Source: Plectrocnemia conspersa | Taxonomy: Eukaryota > Arthropoda > Insecta > Trichoptera > Polycentropodidae | Direction of reading: 5' to 3' | DNA length: 64,000 nt | Assembly (NCBI GenBank): GCA_009617715.1 | Contig: VTFK01000148.1 | Coordinates: forward strand, 744,001 to 808,000 | In this document: positions 39,097 to 50,300 of the stretch, piece by piece | How the letters are laid out: every line of letters starts with the position of its first letter | Position numbering within the stretch: the stretch's first letter is position 1 | Notes under the pieces: generated by a model | What the model was told of the DNA's origin: nothing | What the model saw: the letters and a program-made list of their open reading frames with translations, nothing else | The model's database searches: none | Made by a program: the position numbers and the translations under genes

Positions 39097-40194
39097 TAGA
39101 GTCTCCAATTCGAGTAATCGAGTACTCGATACTCGAGTATTTTTGTCTATTTTTCAAGTACTTGATAATCGAGTATTTTGAAAATTACTCGATTAATACT
39201 CGAAATTAAAAAAATTTGAAATATTTCAGAAACAAAAATAACTTTAACTCGGTCCGGTAAAGGTTAACGTCTTGCTTTTATTTGGCGTTTATGCCCGAAG
39301 TCCCGAGCTAGAGCGGTTACTATCAGGTATAATTTTTTCATAGTTCCATAGTTGCATAGTTCCGGTCGTCGGCTATGTTAGTGGGTACGACGGAGAAATT
39401 TCTTTTGTGTTTTCTGTTCGACAGTCCCGACTTATCTAATTTATGGCAATGAACAATATGAAATATCAACAAAAAAAAAATTTAGGTTTTATGACTATGC
39501 AGTTGTAGCGTAAAGTGTATCCCTCAGCTTAAAATATAAATCAAAACAATTGTGTGTTTTAAAGACATTTAAAGTAAAGTCAGTTCTTTGCGAACCGTTT
39601 AGCTCTAGAGTGAAAGGGATTTACCCAAATACATCTTCGAAGGATATAGATTTAAATTCTTCGCATTAATCAGAAGGTGTAGAATATTGTTTATTGTTAA
39701 GAAAAAAAATCTATTCAAGAAGAATTACAAAATGCTATTTTGTCAATAGTCAAAGGAAATAAGAGAAAAGCAGAGAAGGGAATGAAAGAAGAGAACATAA
39801 AAAGAGAGTTCAAAAAATTTTATATCTATAAAAAGCGAACAGATATAAATTAGAAGCCTTATCCAACGAGTTAATGACAATAAGACCAACATCAACAGCA
39901 ACGGAAAGGGTTTTTTCCATAACGGGAATAATAAAACCAAAGGTTAGCAGTAATATTAAATTCGAGACACTTTTTGCATTATTGTTTTTAAAAAGTATGT
40001 TCGTGAAGTTAAAATAATTGTAAAAAAATTAACATACTAAGTATTTTATTTATTTATTTATATGTGCACGAATTTGAATAATAGCTATTTTGGTACATTT
40101 GGTAAATACTCGAAAGTACTCGAGTACTCGAGTATTTTAAAATTTTAATATTCGATACTCGAGTAGTTGATGGTTCGAGTAATTGGAGACTCTA
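39097..40194 (+). mobile_element. internally deleted hAT with perfect 8-bp duplication and CTCGAG-rich ends
   Basis: Both ends begin TAGAGTCTCCAATT (14 bases, identical when the right end is reverse-complemented). The element is bounded by exact copies of ATTCGAGG at 39089-39096 and 40195-40202. Both subterminal regions carry many copies of the ACTCGAGTA/AATCGAGTA type motif (39110-39210 and 40100-40170), as expected for clustered transposase binding sites. The element is 1098 bases long. Only the end of a transposase remains inside, so it is a deletion derivative that depended on an autonomous relative. Confidence 0.93.
39853..40017 (+). pseudogene. hAT transposase C-terminal dimerisation domain fragment
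   Basis: The plus strand reads EALSNELMTIRPTSTATERV and continues with FSITG to a stop at 40015-40017. The IRPTSTATERVFS core is the conserved part of the hAT dimerisation region, which in intact elements carries the last catalytic acidic residue (the E of ERVFS). About 54 codons are intact. The N-terminal zinc finger and most of the catalytic domain are absent, consistent with internal deletion. The minus-strand open frame at 39940-39743 is a shadow. Confidence 0.85.
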
Positions 40195-40202
40195 ATTCGA
40201 GG

Positions 40203-43200
40203 ACTATTAGAACAGTAAATTCTTCTTCATCCATTATGTTGTATATCGAGTAAAATAAAAGTTTTAATAAAAAAAAATGATAAATTGACTAGAGAAATCG
40301 ATTACATCGACTTTATGTATAGCTAGAGAGACAAACAAGTATCAATGTATTGTACAAATATATATTTAAATACACTTAAAACGCCACAATAAAATCATGT
40401 AGTAATGTTTCGCTAAGAAGCTCGGTTAATATACTGACTGATAAATGGATTACGTGATTGGTTAAAAAAATATAAATAACTGACAGAGCAACCCCAGAGA
40501 GCGAATAATTAATAAAAGGTTTTTATTTCAATAGATTGTATACTACAACGCAAAGTTTTAATTACAACGACATCGCAGCATACAGATTCAATACAAGTCT
40601 AGAGTCCAGTTGCGGTAGAATCAGTGGATTTTATATTTATATGAATGGCACCATTTTTATTTAATTGAAAGGTATCTTTTTCGACATTATTACACAGCAA
40701 ATGTAGATAATACACGGCGAATCTCGTTTGAATACAACCAACCCTATACTACATTCAATTATAAGCACTCCAGGGTTAAACCATTGTCACTCGTATTTAG
40801 CATTACGACGTAAGATCCATTTGTCATCCCTTGTCACAATTTGATTAAAACACTTCATTATTTGAACGGTAGAAGTAACGTCAAACACGAGCTTAGGACA
40901 AATTGTATGAATGTTCGATAATTACAACTAAATGCCTTAACCTGAATATGTATATATATGTATATGTTTTATTGAACAGTGATACTTGAATAATCACATG
41001 TATAATTTAATCAAATCAAATAATAATAATATTAGAAAAACACAATTACATAGTCACTATTTCATTATATATATATGCTTTAATATTTTACTTTCTATAC
41101 CTTTCAAAGTTATATTTCACTCGTACATATATATATGTATATTAAATTGAACATATATAAAATTCTCAATGTCGTCGAGAATTTTTCCGATTCAGCGCTT
41201 TTCTGTTACACCTCGCTTGTAGCATTTCAAAATTCAAACGGAAAATTGTTTATCCGATTTCACACGTCAGATTTTCAATTCAACTAACAGTACACCATAT
41301 ATCTACATATTATATCATTCATGCTTTACTCTGGTTGTCAAATAATGCAACCGACTCACTTTTAATAAAAAATGTATAAAAGATGTTTCTCAGATACTTG
41401 TACATAAAAAATATAAATATAATGCCTAAATTGATGTCGTTTCTTAAAATTCAGACATAATTTAGATAATAATACCTGAGTACGTACTGTGTTATATTTA
41501 TGTTAATACACATCTAGACTTCAAATTCTTATATTTAAAAGATAATTAATTCTTAAAATTAACGATGGCAATGAACAATTTATACAAAATTACATGTTTT
41601 ATACATTTATTAAAAATTCGGTATTTACGGACATAGTAGTGATTCAAATTACTAATGCTTGTTTTAAAACAATCATTGAAGTAATATATTTATTATTTAG
41701 AATGTTTGCAATAAAATAAATATTTTTATACACATGTGCCACGTACTGTATGTTTAGTGTGAAATAGACAAGGCAGAGAATCACTTATGAATGAGCATAA
41801 TAATCAAGCTTATATTATATATTACTTAGCAATTTTCTTCTATAGGTAAATGTCTTTATACTGCAATTTAGCTCCCCTACATATTATAGTTATACTTTGT
41901 AATCGCTCTCGCGTGATACGGAATTACGTACAGAAAGCTTGACGGTGGTAATCTATCAGTTCACATGTATCAGGGTGAGTATACATATAGCAACGGCGTC
42001 AATCACTTTCTTCTTTGCGTTTATATAACACTTTTAAGGTTGTAAATCAACGTGAAAGTAAACGGATGTATCACCATTACCGCCGCGTCTCGTATACGCG
42101 ATATATGCGGGTTGTCCTGAAGGTTTACACACATTATTATTTAATTTTTCAATGATCAGATCTGATCTAAAGAATACGGGTTTAAGATTCAAATTGTAAA
42201 ATAAAGTAGTTTTATGCAATTTTTCAATTCGAACTGCAAACTGTAACAATTTAGCTACAATGCTACTGTTTTATTGTACAATATAATTATTTAAATTTTT
42301 AAAATATATCTGTAATTTATTCGCAATAGCTTTAATAATACTGCATACTTTATAATAAAATATATATTATCTAGTCAAAATTCTAGCTAATTTGATTAAC
42401 ATTTTAACTCGTATAAAAAACATTTTTTCTTTAATAAAAATAATTGCAAAAAAATTCAAAGCAATGGATCATTGATCTGTTTTTTTACAATTTACTGAAA
42501 ATTACAGTGCTGAAAAATAATCTTTGGCGTTCAATACAAGATATCTTTCCAAGTACATTGTAAACATGTTATTATAATTTACTATAAAAACACTTGAGCC
42601 TATAGACTGCCATGTAAATTTTAACCAGAAAGTGATAGTTGCTTTTAATTCATATGATTTAAAAAATAAAAATAGAAATTTATTTATATTTTATTATGAT
42701 AATTTTAAAAGGTTATTTTAACATCATGAAAAAAATGACAAAAAAAACAGTTTGAAATAAGTTTTAAAAAATAATAAAATAGTTTACTTTTTAATGGAGA
42801 TATAATTAGTAATAAATATACAATTATAAGCAGCTCATAAAATCATATCATACATTATTAATCAATAACACATATTATGATTTCCATATCTCTATTAATT
42901 ACTAAACCTTAACCTAAATTTCATATAGCTATGTATTTTAATGTATAACCGATTCACGTGTACGGAGTTATGACTCAATGTTTGAACTATATATCCGGGC
43001 GTAATAATTCACAGCCAGTTTAATTATAATGTGCAGTGGCGTGCGACACAATTTATCTGCGTATCCACTGACATTGGAATAGAGAGAGAGAGAGAGAGAG
43101 AGATGCGCTCAATGTTTTACTGAACAGCGAAATGCTTTATTTTATAGCCCCACTAGATACATCTCAATGCTTACTAACAATTAATAACGCTTTTTATAAT

Positions 43201-44949
43201 TAAATAAAAAAGCACCGATAAAACTATATTTTATCGGTTATTGTTAACATTCGGAAAGGAATTGGAGCAAATATTCAATACTTCGGATTTTCGGATTAAT
43301 CATTTCTGAAGCCTGCGATTAAAGGAAACAATAGCTACGCCCTTATGCTATAAGTACTTTAAGATTCCACAGCTATACATGGTCTAAATCTAAATACATT
43401 TAAATTATCCAATTTATAGCATTAAAATTTGTATATAACGATTATTTCAAAATTCAGAAGTACGAATGATTTGTAGAAAATACTGAAATATTACTATGCT
43501 AAATTGTAATAGCAATTAAAAATATATTATGTACTTTTTTATACTAGCATTGACCGTGATTAATAGCGAACGTCGCGAAGCGTCAAATTTTAACAAGGCA
43601 ATATTTCAGTCTAGTCGACGTAATTTGTTTGCATTTTGACATATCGACAGAGATATTATATTTTATATTTGCAATTGGATATTTTACGCTTGAAACAATT
43701 GTTACCTTATCTAATGGTTTTACAACTATTTTAACTTTCAGATGATATTTAAATATTTTCTGAATACTTCTTCATACTCAATATTTCTCAGTTTAAAATG
43801 AAAAAAAATTATAACAAGACCAGTTCAACTAAGTGTATCTTTTCACCCATTAAGTTTTATCTTATAACGTAAGATAGAGAACACAGTGGTGCTTCAAGCG
43901 ATCGTAGACCCATTGAAAATTTTCCGAGAAAGAGACAAGTGGATAAGACGAGCGAGATCGAGTGAAATTCTGAGAAAGATCCTCAGGCGTTTAACTCGAC
44001 TCAAAATTCAAACAGGATGAGACCTTTCGAAAATACTTGTATCTTAGAGTGCACGAAGATATTCTGACACGGGTAAAAACTCGCGATTAGAATTCGTTAT
44101 GAATAAGATATGCTATTGATGTGCATTCAAAACATAATACGTGATCCACTAATTAATATTCAAGATCGTTACAAAACTTTTATGTTAGGTTTATATTAAA
44201 TAAAAAATAATCTTAGATTCTTAAATTAGTTATAAAAGCTATAATATCTTATATATGAAAAACATATGTATTATAATGCAACACGAAGATTTGAATAAAA
44301 GGGATATTAAATTCAATGGATGTTGGTATTTGATCATAGGTTTCCGGTTGCACACATACACATTCGCATCCTAATATATTCGCTTTGAAGGTTGTCCCCA
44401 AAGGTACAAACCTAATAATTCATATCGGAGGGTAGTTTTCAAATGTAATTAGGAGAACTTCAGAGGCCTATTTGTGAGGTTATCTGATTATAGCGACCGT
44501 TTGGAATGGTAACGAGTGTAATAACCATGGATATGGATCCTACCTGAGCATAATCTCTAAATTGCTTTTGAATTTGTATGTCAGTTCCCGGGGATCCCGC
44601 GAGAAAATGTATGTGTACTTACCGAATTTATGTACACAACATTTTATAACTTCAACTAATCTTGTTATGTAAATATGTATGTGTAAATATGAAATATTAA
44701 TTATCAACGTTCGAAAAAAATATTAAAAAATATGGAATGCGCAATAACTCACAGTTGCTTTGATGCAATTAGTCTTTTTGAGACCGAACACTTCAATTAC
44801 AACACGAAATGCACTTCAATTTAGTACGATGTTTTATTTTGTTTGAAACATAACACAGAGAGTGGATATTTAATTGTATAGAGACATTCATAAGCAAATA
44901 ACCATTCTATTTGGCAATTATCAATATTTTTTCTCTCCGTGCAATGGCA
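40203..44949. other. long gene-less stretch
   Basis: This is AT-rich DNA with modestly GC-richer patches at 41880-42120, 43890-44110 and 44340-44620. A minus-strand open frame at 42249-42034 is not recognised. No transposon protein could be read. Confidence 0.5.
43081..43103. repeat. (AG)n microsatellite
   Basis: An AG dinucleotide run is seen directly. Confidence 0.95.
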
Positions 44950-44984
44950 TTTATCCCTCTGTGAGTCACACTCACAGGGATAAA
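44950..44984. repeat. hairpin, 15 bp with a 2-base bulge
   Basis: TTTATCCC-TC-TGTGAGT (44950-44966) pairs with ACTCACAGGGATAAA (44970-44984) around a CAC loop. All 15 pairs are perfect apart from the bulged TC. Confidence 0.85.
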
Positions 44985-46690
44985 CCGATCGTTCCTCTCA
45001 AATCATCAAAAATTCCATCAGAGAGCTTTTTCCCCTACCTCATATAATCTACAATTTTGCGGAAATAAGCATAGCTAATTTCAGTGCTACGGGTGTGTAA
45101 CAGCACTATTAATACTATTTTATTTAGTATATACATATGTAAAAAAAATGAAACAGTTGTAAAATTATGTAACTGCTAAGACATCCTATGTGCAACTAAT
45201 TATTTTTCATAAACATCAACTGCTTTATTCATATCATTCAGAAAGTCAATATTAAAATTAAATAATATATCCTCAAGCATTCTAAGCGGCACACTGGTGT
45301 GCTTCGCAGCCAGAGATAGACGTTACAAACTGGTAACGATTTATTTAGTATAATATAATACAACAAACTGTTGTGAAAGCGTATTGCTTCTGAAGAAAAG
45401 CCGGCAGAGAAATGTTGTTCTCGAGATGGTTCTCTAAGGTCCCTGATAGCAGAACGTGGTCACAATCGATTGTTTAAGTGTGACTGCAGAAATCTCGTAG
45501 TCTGTTCCGACCTTATGTATCGTAGGTTGGGAAGTTCTCCGACGAATATTACAATGCAGAATCTATTCAACCAATTGTTGCGCTCGTTTATTAGAGCAAC
45601 AAAATATGTCCACACCTCTAGAGAGTGAAATTTGTTTATTGTTATTTTAAATGTTGTACATAACGGTTGCGCAAACAATGGCGTATTGTGTACCAAAATA
45701 AATATTTCAAGGGTAATTACAACGTGTTGTTTACTTGTTCCTTCATGTCCAAATAATCCATTTTTTTATCTGTACATTACGAAGGCTATTGTGGTGGTTC
45801 GTTCAGTTACAGTCACGTTCGTTCTTGTAATTATCATGGTTATCGTAATTTATTGCATGAGTTTACGAAGAATAACTAACACATATCAATATCTCTATAT
45901 TATAAAAAAAATATATATACTTTAGTTTAATAATATTAGAACTAGTTATCTTACAAAATCACTAGTAACCCAATAAAGTTACAGGATTTATACAATTGTT
46001 GTTCAGCGTTCATATATGTGTAAGTATTATCCGTAATGCAATAATAAAGAGCAACCTAATGGGAGATTCTCGACACGTTTGTCTCACTTTTCAAATAATT
46101 TCTATTAGAGTACGTCGACTTTAATAAACGACGTTACATTTACGTCGCTATTGCTAATTAAGTTAATGTAGGCTACTTGAACGTTACTGTTTTGCAAAAC
46201 CACTTTAAAACCATAGACGCTTTCTCAATTTCTCTTTAACACAAACGATACGAGGTCACGTTGTGTTAACTAAATTATCAAACTCTCAACGAGAGCGTTT
46301 CAAAACGACTTGAACATTCGAATACCCATCCCTTACTTCCATATCTTTTCTCTCTCTATTAATATTTACATGAAGAATAATTCGCGAGTTGCGTTTCGAT
46401 ACCCGTTCCTGATTCTATTTGATACACCTATGTTATACCACTTTACTTTCCGAATCTCTTTATATTAATGTGTTTGATATGCACATACATACATGTGGAT
46501 ATGAACGAGTGTAATGTGAAAAGCTCTTTAAATTTAACTTGTTTTATGTTTTGGAACTTTATTGGTTAATGATATAAGCCCGTTGGTTTACATTACATAT
46601 GTCACTGGTAAAGCCAAAATAGAAGAGACTGGTCAACTTCGAATGTCGTGTTTTTAAAGCAGAGTAAAATGTGAGTTATTTTGATATCAA
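44985..46690. other. mixed DNA, no supported gene
   Basis: The part at 45290-45640 is GC-richer, with open frames on both strands and no recognised domain. The sequence at 45369-45725 was examined as a possible LTR and not accepted. The remainder is AT-rich. Confidence 0.45.
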
Positions 46691-46985
46691 ATTAACTGAC
46701 TTAGCATTATGTTTATTATGCAATATTATAAGTCACTATTGCCAGATTAGTATTCTTCCCAATATTCCCAATTCTCTGAGGAGTTGAAAATTTTAAAATG
46801 GAAATTTTCATCGCAACGCATTTTTTTGCTATCAAAATTTCGGCGGTAACAGTTGCTAATAGCTTTGAGCACATTGTAAGTAACATCAATAGGCAATTCA
46901 ACAGCAAAGCAATAATTTCGAATGCTTTTTTGGCAAAATTTACGTAAAAATGTTTTTTAAAAACTATTTTTTTTCAAGTCAATTC

Positions 46986-47020
46986 AAAAGTCAATACTGG
47001 TAATACCAGTATTGACTTTT
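46986..47020. repeat. perfect 16-bp inverted repeat
   Basis: AAAAGTCAATACTGGT at 46986-47001 and its exact reverse complement at 47005-47020 are separated by AAT. Confidence 0.95.
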
Positions 47021-47029
47021 TTCTCTCAG

Positions 47030-47043
47030 TAATACCGGTATTA
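47030..47043. repeat. perfect 14-bp palindrome
   Basis: TAATACCGGTATTA equals its own reverse complement. It lies ten bases after the larger inverted repeat and shares its TAATACC core. Confidence 0.95.
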
Positions 47044-47066
47044 AAAATTCCTACTGTTTTTACCAG

Positions 47067-48480
47067 GCAGGTTACAACGAAAGATTTTAAAAATCTGGTT
47101 TGTGTGTTTCCTATGGTGTCAATAATTTAAAAATCAATAAAATCGCATCCTTTAATAATTTAATTTAATTATAAGTGCAGAATAGATTTTGATTTTTATA
47201 AATTAATTAGACTGTACAATAAAGACTTCTGTACAATAAAAACTTCCACTTTACCTTTAATTGACAGTAATTTAACTGATAAGTGAAGTGACATGCTAAA
47301 TTCTATTTTCATGCTAAATTCTAAACATTTTTCGAACGACTAATAAGGTTAAATAAGATCATATGCTTTGGGATTTATATTCGTATTTGACAAAAATTAT
47401 GTGAAAAGAAATTTCCGAAGATAAAGTTTATGAAATTACAATTTTTGGTCAGTATTAATAGATGGCCATTTACAATGAATTTTGACAATAGAATATGACG
47501 AATTTGGAACCTTAGTTCAGTGAAATATTATCCTAAAAAAATAAATTATATTTTTATCATATGTAAATCTTATTGCGCTTCAAGCTATTACGTTATATTT
47601 GTTTTTTCCAATATTACCTTTTTATATAATAATGAGAAAAATATTTATTATTAAAATAAAGGCTTGTTTTTTTTTGCTATTTAAGTAGAATTCCTTTTAT
47701 AAATATTACTGAATTTTCTTACTGGCCCACCGAGCCTAAAAAAAATATTTACGATCTGGCCTTTACAAAAAAGTTGGTTGGCCCCTATTATTAGCGAATA
47801 TATCGTTCTGTTGTTTAAGGTAATGTTAAAAAATAAGTTATGTAACAATATATGCTGCAGAGAAATTAGTATTGTAAAATCGTCAAAATATTAGTGTCGA
47901 ATTGAATCAATTGTGTAATAACTACTTATTGACTTTAAAAAAAATTTAACTGTGGTAGAAAAAAATATGCATACAGTAACATAAATTTGTACAAAACTAA
48001 AATGATGAATCGATACATATTGATAAATATTGTTGTATACTTGTATTGCTTAAAACTTCTAATAAATTATATGTCCTTTAAAACATAAAAAAATAAAAAT
48101 AATGACAGTAATGCAAACATATTAAATAACAATGTGTAGTTATATCTGGGTGTGATTTTATATATTCGGTCAGAGTATCACAGATTTTATTTATAATTCA
48201 TAATATAATATATCCACTATAAACGTTTTTTAAATGTCAAAAAACGTTACGTTTGCGTTACAAAATTATACAGACATTGTGCGTATCTGTTCGTACTTAT
48301 ATACATTTTTCCCTTCCATTCTATGAAGTAACGCTATTTCGTTTTTACTTTATCAGTTCCTCTTATGCTTTGAAATGTGGAAGCGTTTTCAGCATAACCG
48401 AATAATATCGTTTTTCTCGCCGACTATTCTAGTTTTTCTATCGCAAAAAAACGAGATTTTCAACGAAGAGCAAAAAACTC
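47067..48480. other. AT-rich DNA with a hAT-like right end near 47790
   Basis: From about 47727 to 47793 the sequence reads like the right end of a hAT element: TGGCCCACCGAGCC, later CTGGCCTTTAC, then AAGTTGGTTGGCCCCTA. Its reverse complement TAGGGGCCAACCAACTTTTT resembles hAT ends. No left end was found. Nothing else is recognised. Confidence 0.4.
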
Positions 48481-48505
48481 ACAGTACAAGCTGAAAAGGA
48501 CCAGT

Positions 48506-48625
48506 TCAATACGCGAAACTCTTATCCACGGTTGAGTTGGTCTGAATGGAGGCCGAATCTTTGTAAAAGAAATCAAGCAAAATTGAGTATCTCCATTCGA
48601 CGTTTGCATGGTCAAACCCATTAGT
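48506..48625 (-). CDS. candidate terminal exon of an unrecognised spliced gene
   Basis: On the minus strand a good acceptor (TATATATTTTCAG) is followed at 48625 by 39 codons and a stop at 48508-48506. The translation begins TNGFDHANVEWRYSILLDFF. In phase it joins the exon at 57712-57658, whose donor is also phase 0. A strong alternative donor (GTGAGT at 48482-48477) lies 23 bases beyond the stop, so in another frame or a non-coding RNA the exon could extend to 48483. The protein is not recognised. The roughly 9-kb intron implied would contain LINE and hAT debris, which is normal for an insect intron. The exon call rests on splice signals and open phase only. Confidence 0.4.
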   Translation of the reverse strand, partial: TNGFDHANVEWRYSILLDFFYKDSASIQTNSTVDKSFAY

Positions 48626-48924
48626 CTGAAAATATATACTTGAAATGAAATAAAAATTAATATATCGAAATGTAGTTTTTTATATAAATATTCATTTTGT
48701 GTATAATCTCTTAATCGAAAGTTTTACCATTTATGACTTATTTTATTTATTTAAATAAAATAAAAACCATCGAGACTCAATTAGTTTCACGAATGCGTCG
48801 CGATAAGCAAATAAATAACAATAAACTGTATTATTACAATACAAAAAGAAATACATATTAGAAAAGAGAAAAACAGTCATAAAATACTAAATGAAATACA
48901 AGCTGAACTAGCATTTCATATCTA

Positions 48925-49400
48925 ACATAAAATATTCCGGAATTCAAACTGGAATTCACGAAGAATAGTTTGATTGTTTACAGCACCTTTCAGTTGTTTA
49001 ATGTAATGCTTAGCGACATTTAACTTTCGGCGAAAATTCATCAAATTGTATTCCAACGCACTTAAAAGTATGGCGCTGAAATACCAGAACGGATAATATC
49101 TAAACATCCTCTTATAAATGTATTTCAAAATATTTTTTTAAGCATTTTCGATTAAAAGAGTGTATTTGGATATTTTGAGATTCCAAATTATATATCTAGA
49201 TTTAAAAAATGCTGAAAACTGAAGTGCCATAGAGGACGTAAAAGTAAAATGCCTTTATCAAAACAAAGCCGAGGATCTTGGAATATTTTTTTAGACAACG
49301 TTTACGTTTACGTAAAGAGATCCAGAACTCACTCTCAAAAATAATTCCGAGATCTTTAGAAAAAGTTTTTAAAAATAAATAAACATTCCCACCAAGATCG
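48925..49400 (-). pseudogene. jockey-like LINE fragment
   Basis: The minus strand reads SKDLGIIFESEFWISLRKR near 49365-49300 (usual KDLGIIFDSKLTF block), then KILGFV near 49270, and, nearer the end, FRRKLNVAKHYIKQLKGAVN and NNQTILREFQFEFR (49040-48930). The piece at 57040-57220 has a matching ending (FFKLLKNAIDNQTI), so the two are copies of one family. Stops and shifts interrupt the reading. Confidence 0.75.
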
Positions 49401-49420
49401 TAGGAATAATCTGATCAAGA

Positions 49421-50300
49421 CTATGATACAAGATGCTTATTATTTTCTAACGTATTTATAATAGAAATACTAAAACATTCCAATTTATCAATCATACTTC
49501 CATTACTAGTAAATATATTTTTATTTGAGACTACGCTCCTCGCCCTATTTTGTAATTTTTGCAACATTTGCTTATCTAATTTATCAAACATATCTAATAT
49601 TGTTGCACAATAATTAAAATGGGGCAATATGATACTATTGTAATTTTTTTGTGTTTAAACTTAAATATTTTTCATTCTGGATAATATTCCTATTATTCTA
49701 CAATTTTTTTAATATGTAATTACAATGTTCTTTAAAATTTAATTTTGTATCTGCAATTACTCATAAATATTTTATAATAATAAATATTTCGATAATAAAG
49801 TTATCCATAACTATTTTGATATTATAATATAACATATTTTTATATTTAATAATTAGTACATTCTTTTTTTTACCATATTTTTATTATACTTAATTCATTA
49901 TTTAAATTATCTACAACTTCTGTAATATTATTACCTACGCAATACATTAATGTGTCGTCCGCAAATTTTTTTATATTATTAACTACATCATTAATATATA
50001 ATATAAATAACAATGGTCCCAATTTAGACCCCTGTGGTGCACCGTGAGATATTAATCTCTCTTTGGAATATGCATACTTTATTTTAACTTTTTTTTTTTT
50101 TTTTTTTCAATAATTAATATAACATCTCTTGAATTGATATCTTGAATATACTTGACTGTATATGATCGCTCAAATAACTTGAGAATAACCGAGTTAAATC
50201 ATCTGACAATTTTTTTAATAAAAATTCTTGACAACTTTTATAACTATCACTGTTTTATTGAAAGATATATGTTTAATAGCATTGAACCGTACGGTACACA
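49421..50300 (-). pseudogene. jockey-like LINE reverse transcriptase, 3' half
   Basis: On the minus strand LFSSYLSDHIQ (near 50190-50160), then after an A-rich interruption SHGAPQGSKLGPLLFILYIN (near 50050-49985), KKFADDTLMYCVG (near 49970-49935, with an intact FADD catalytic box) and NLNNELSIIKIW follow in order. Further on, PHFNYCATILDMFDKLDKQM and LQKLQNRARSVV (49620-49530) match the conserved C-terminal block. Only a few stops and shifts are present, so this is one of the younger LINE fragments here. The element at 52545-53510 is the same family in the opposite orientation. Confidence 0.88.

Larger units (their letters stand above)
46735..47066 (-). mobile_element. possible hAT-like element end with palindromic ACCGGT-type repeats
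   Basis: On the minus strand a terminus-like sequence CAGTAGGAATTTTTAATACC near 47055 leads into palindromes at 47030-47043 and 46986-47020. An open stretch of about 60 codons follows (about 46920-46735; it contains VELPIDVTYNVLKAISNC and ends ENWEYWEEY-stop). Subterminal TACCGGTA-like repeats are a feature of some hAT elements. No second end or target duplication was found, and the coding piece is not recognised. The opposite-phase 63-codon frame at 46907-46716 overlaps it. Confidence 0.4.

Noticed and set aside
41937..41985. Possible plus-strand exon ending at a GTGAGT donor
   Set aside because: The acceptor is weak and no partner exon in phase was found.
44580..44700. Possible minus-strand exon ending at a GTAAGTACA donor
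   Set aside because: The sequence before the donor is AT-rich and has stops in the phases examined, so only the donor itself is supported.
45369..45725. Solo LTR starting TGTTGTG and ending ACA
   Set aside because: No matching short target duplication, no primer-binding site or polypurine tract, and no second LTR could be found.
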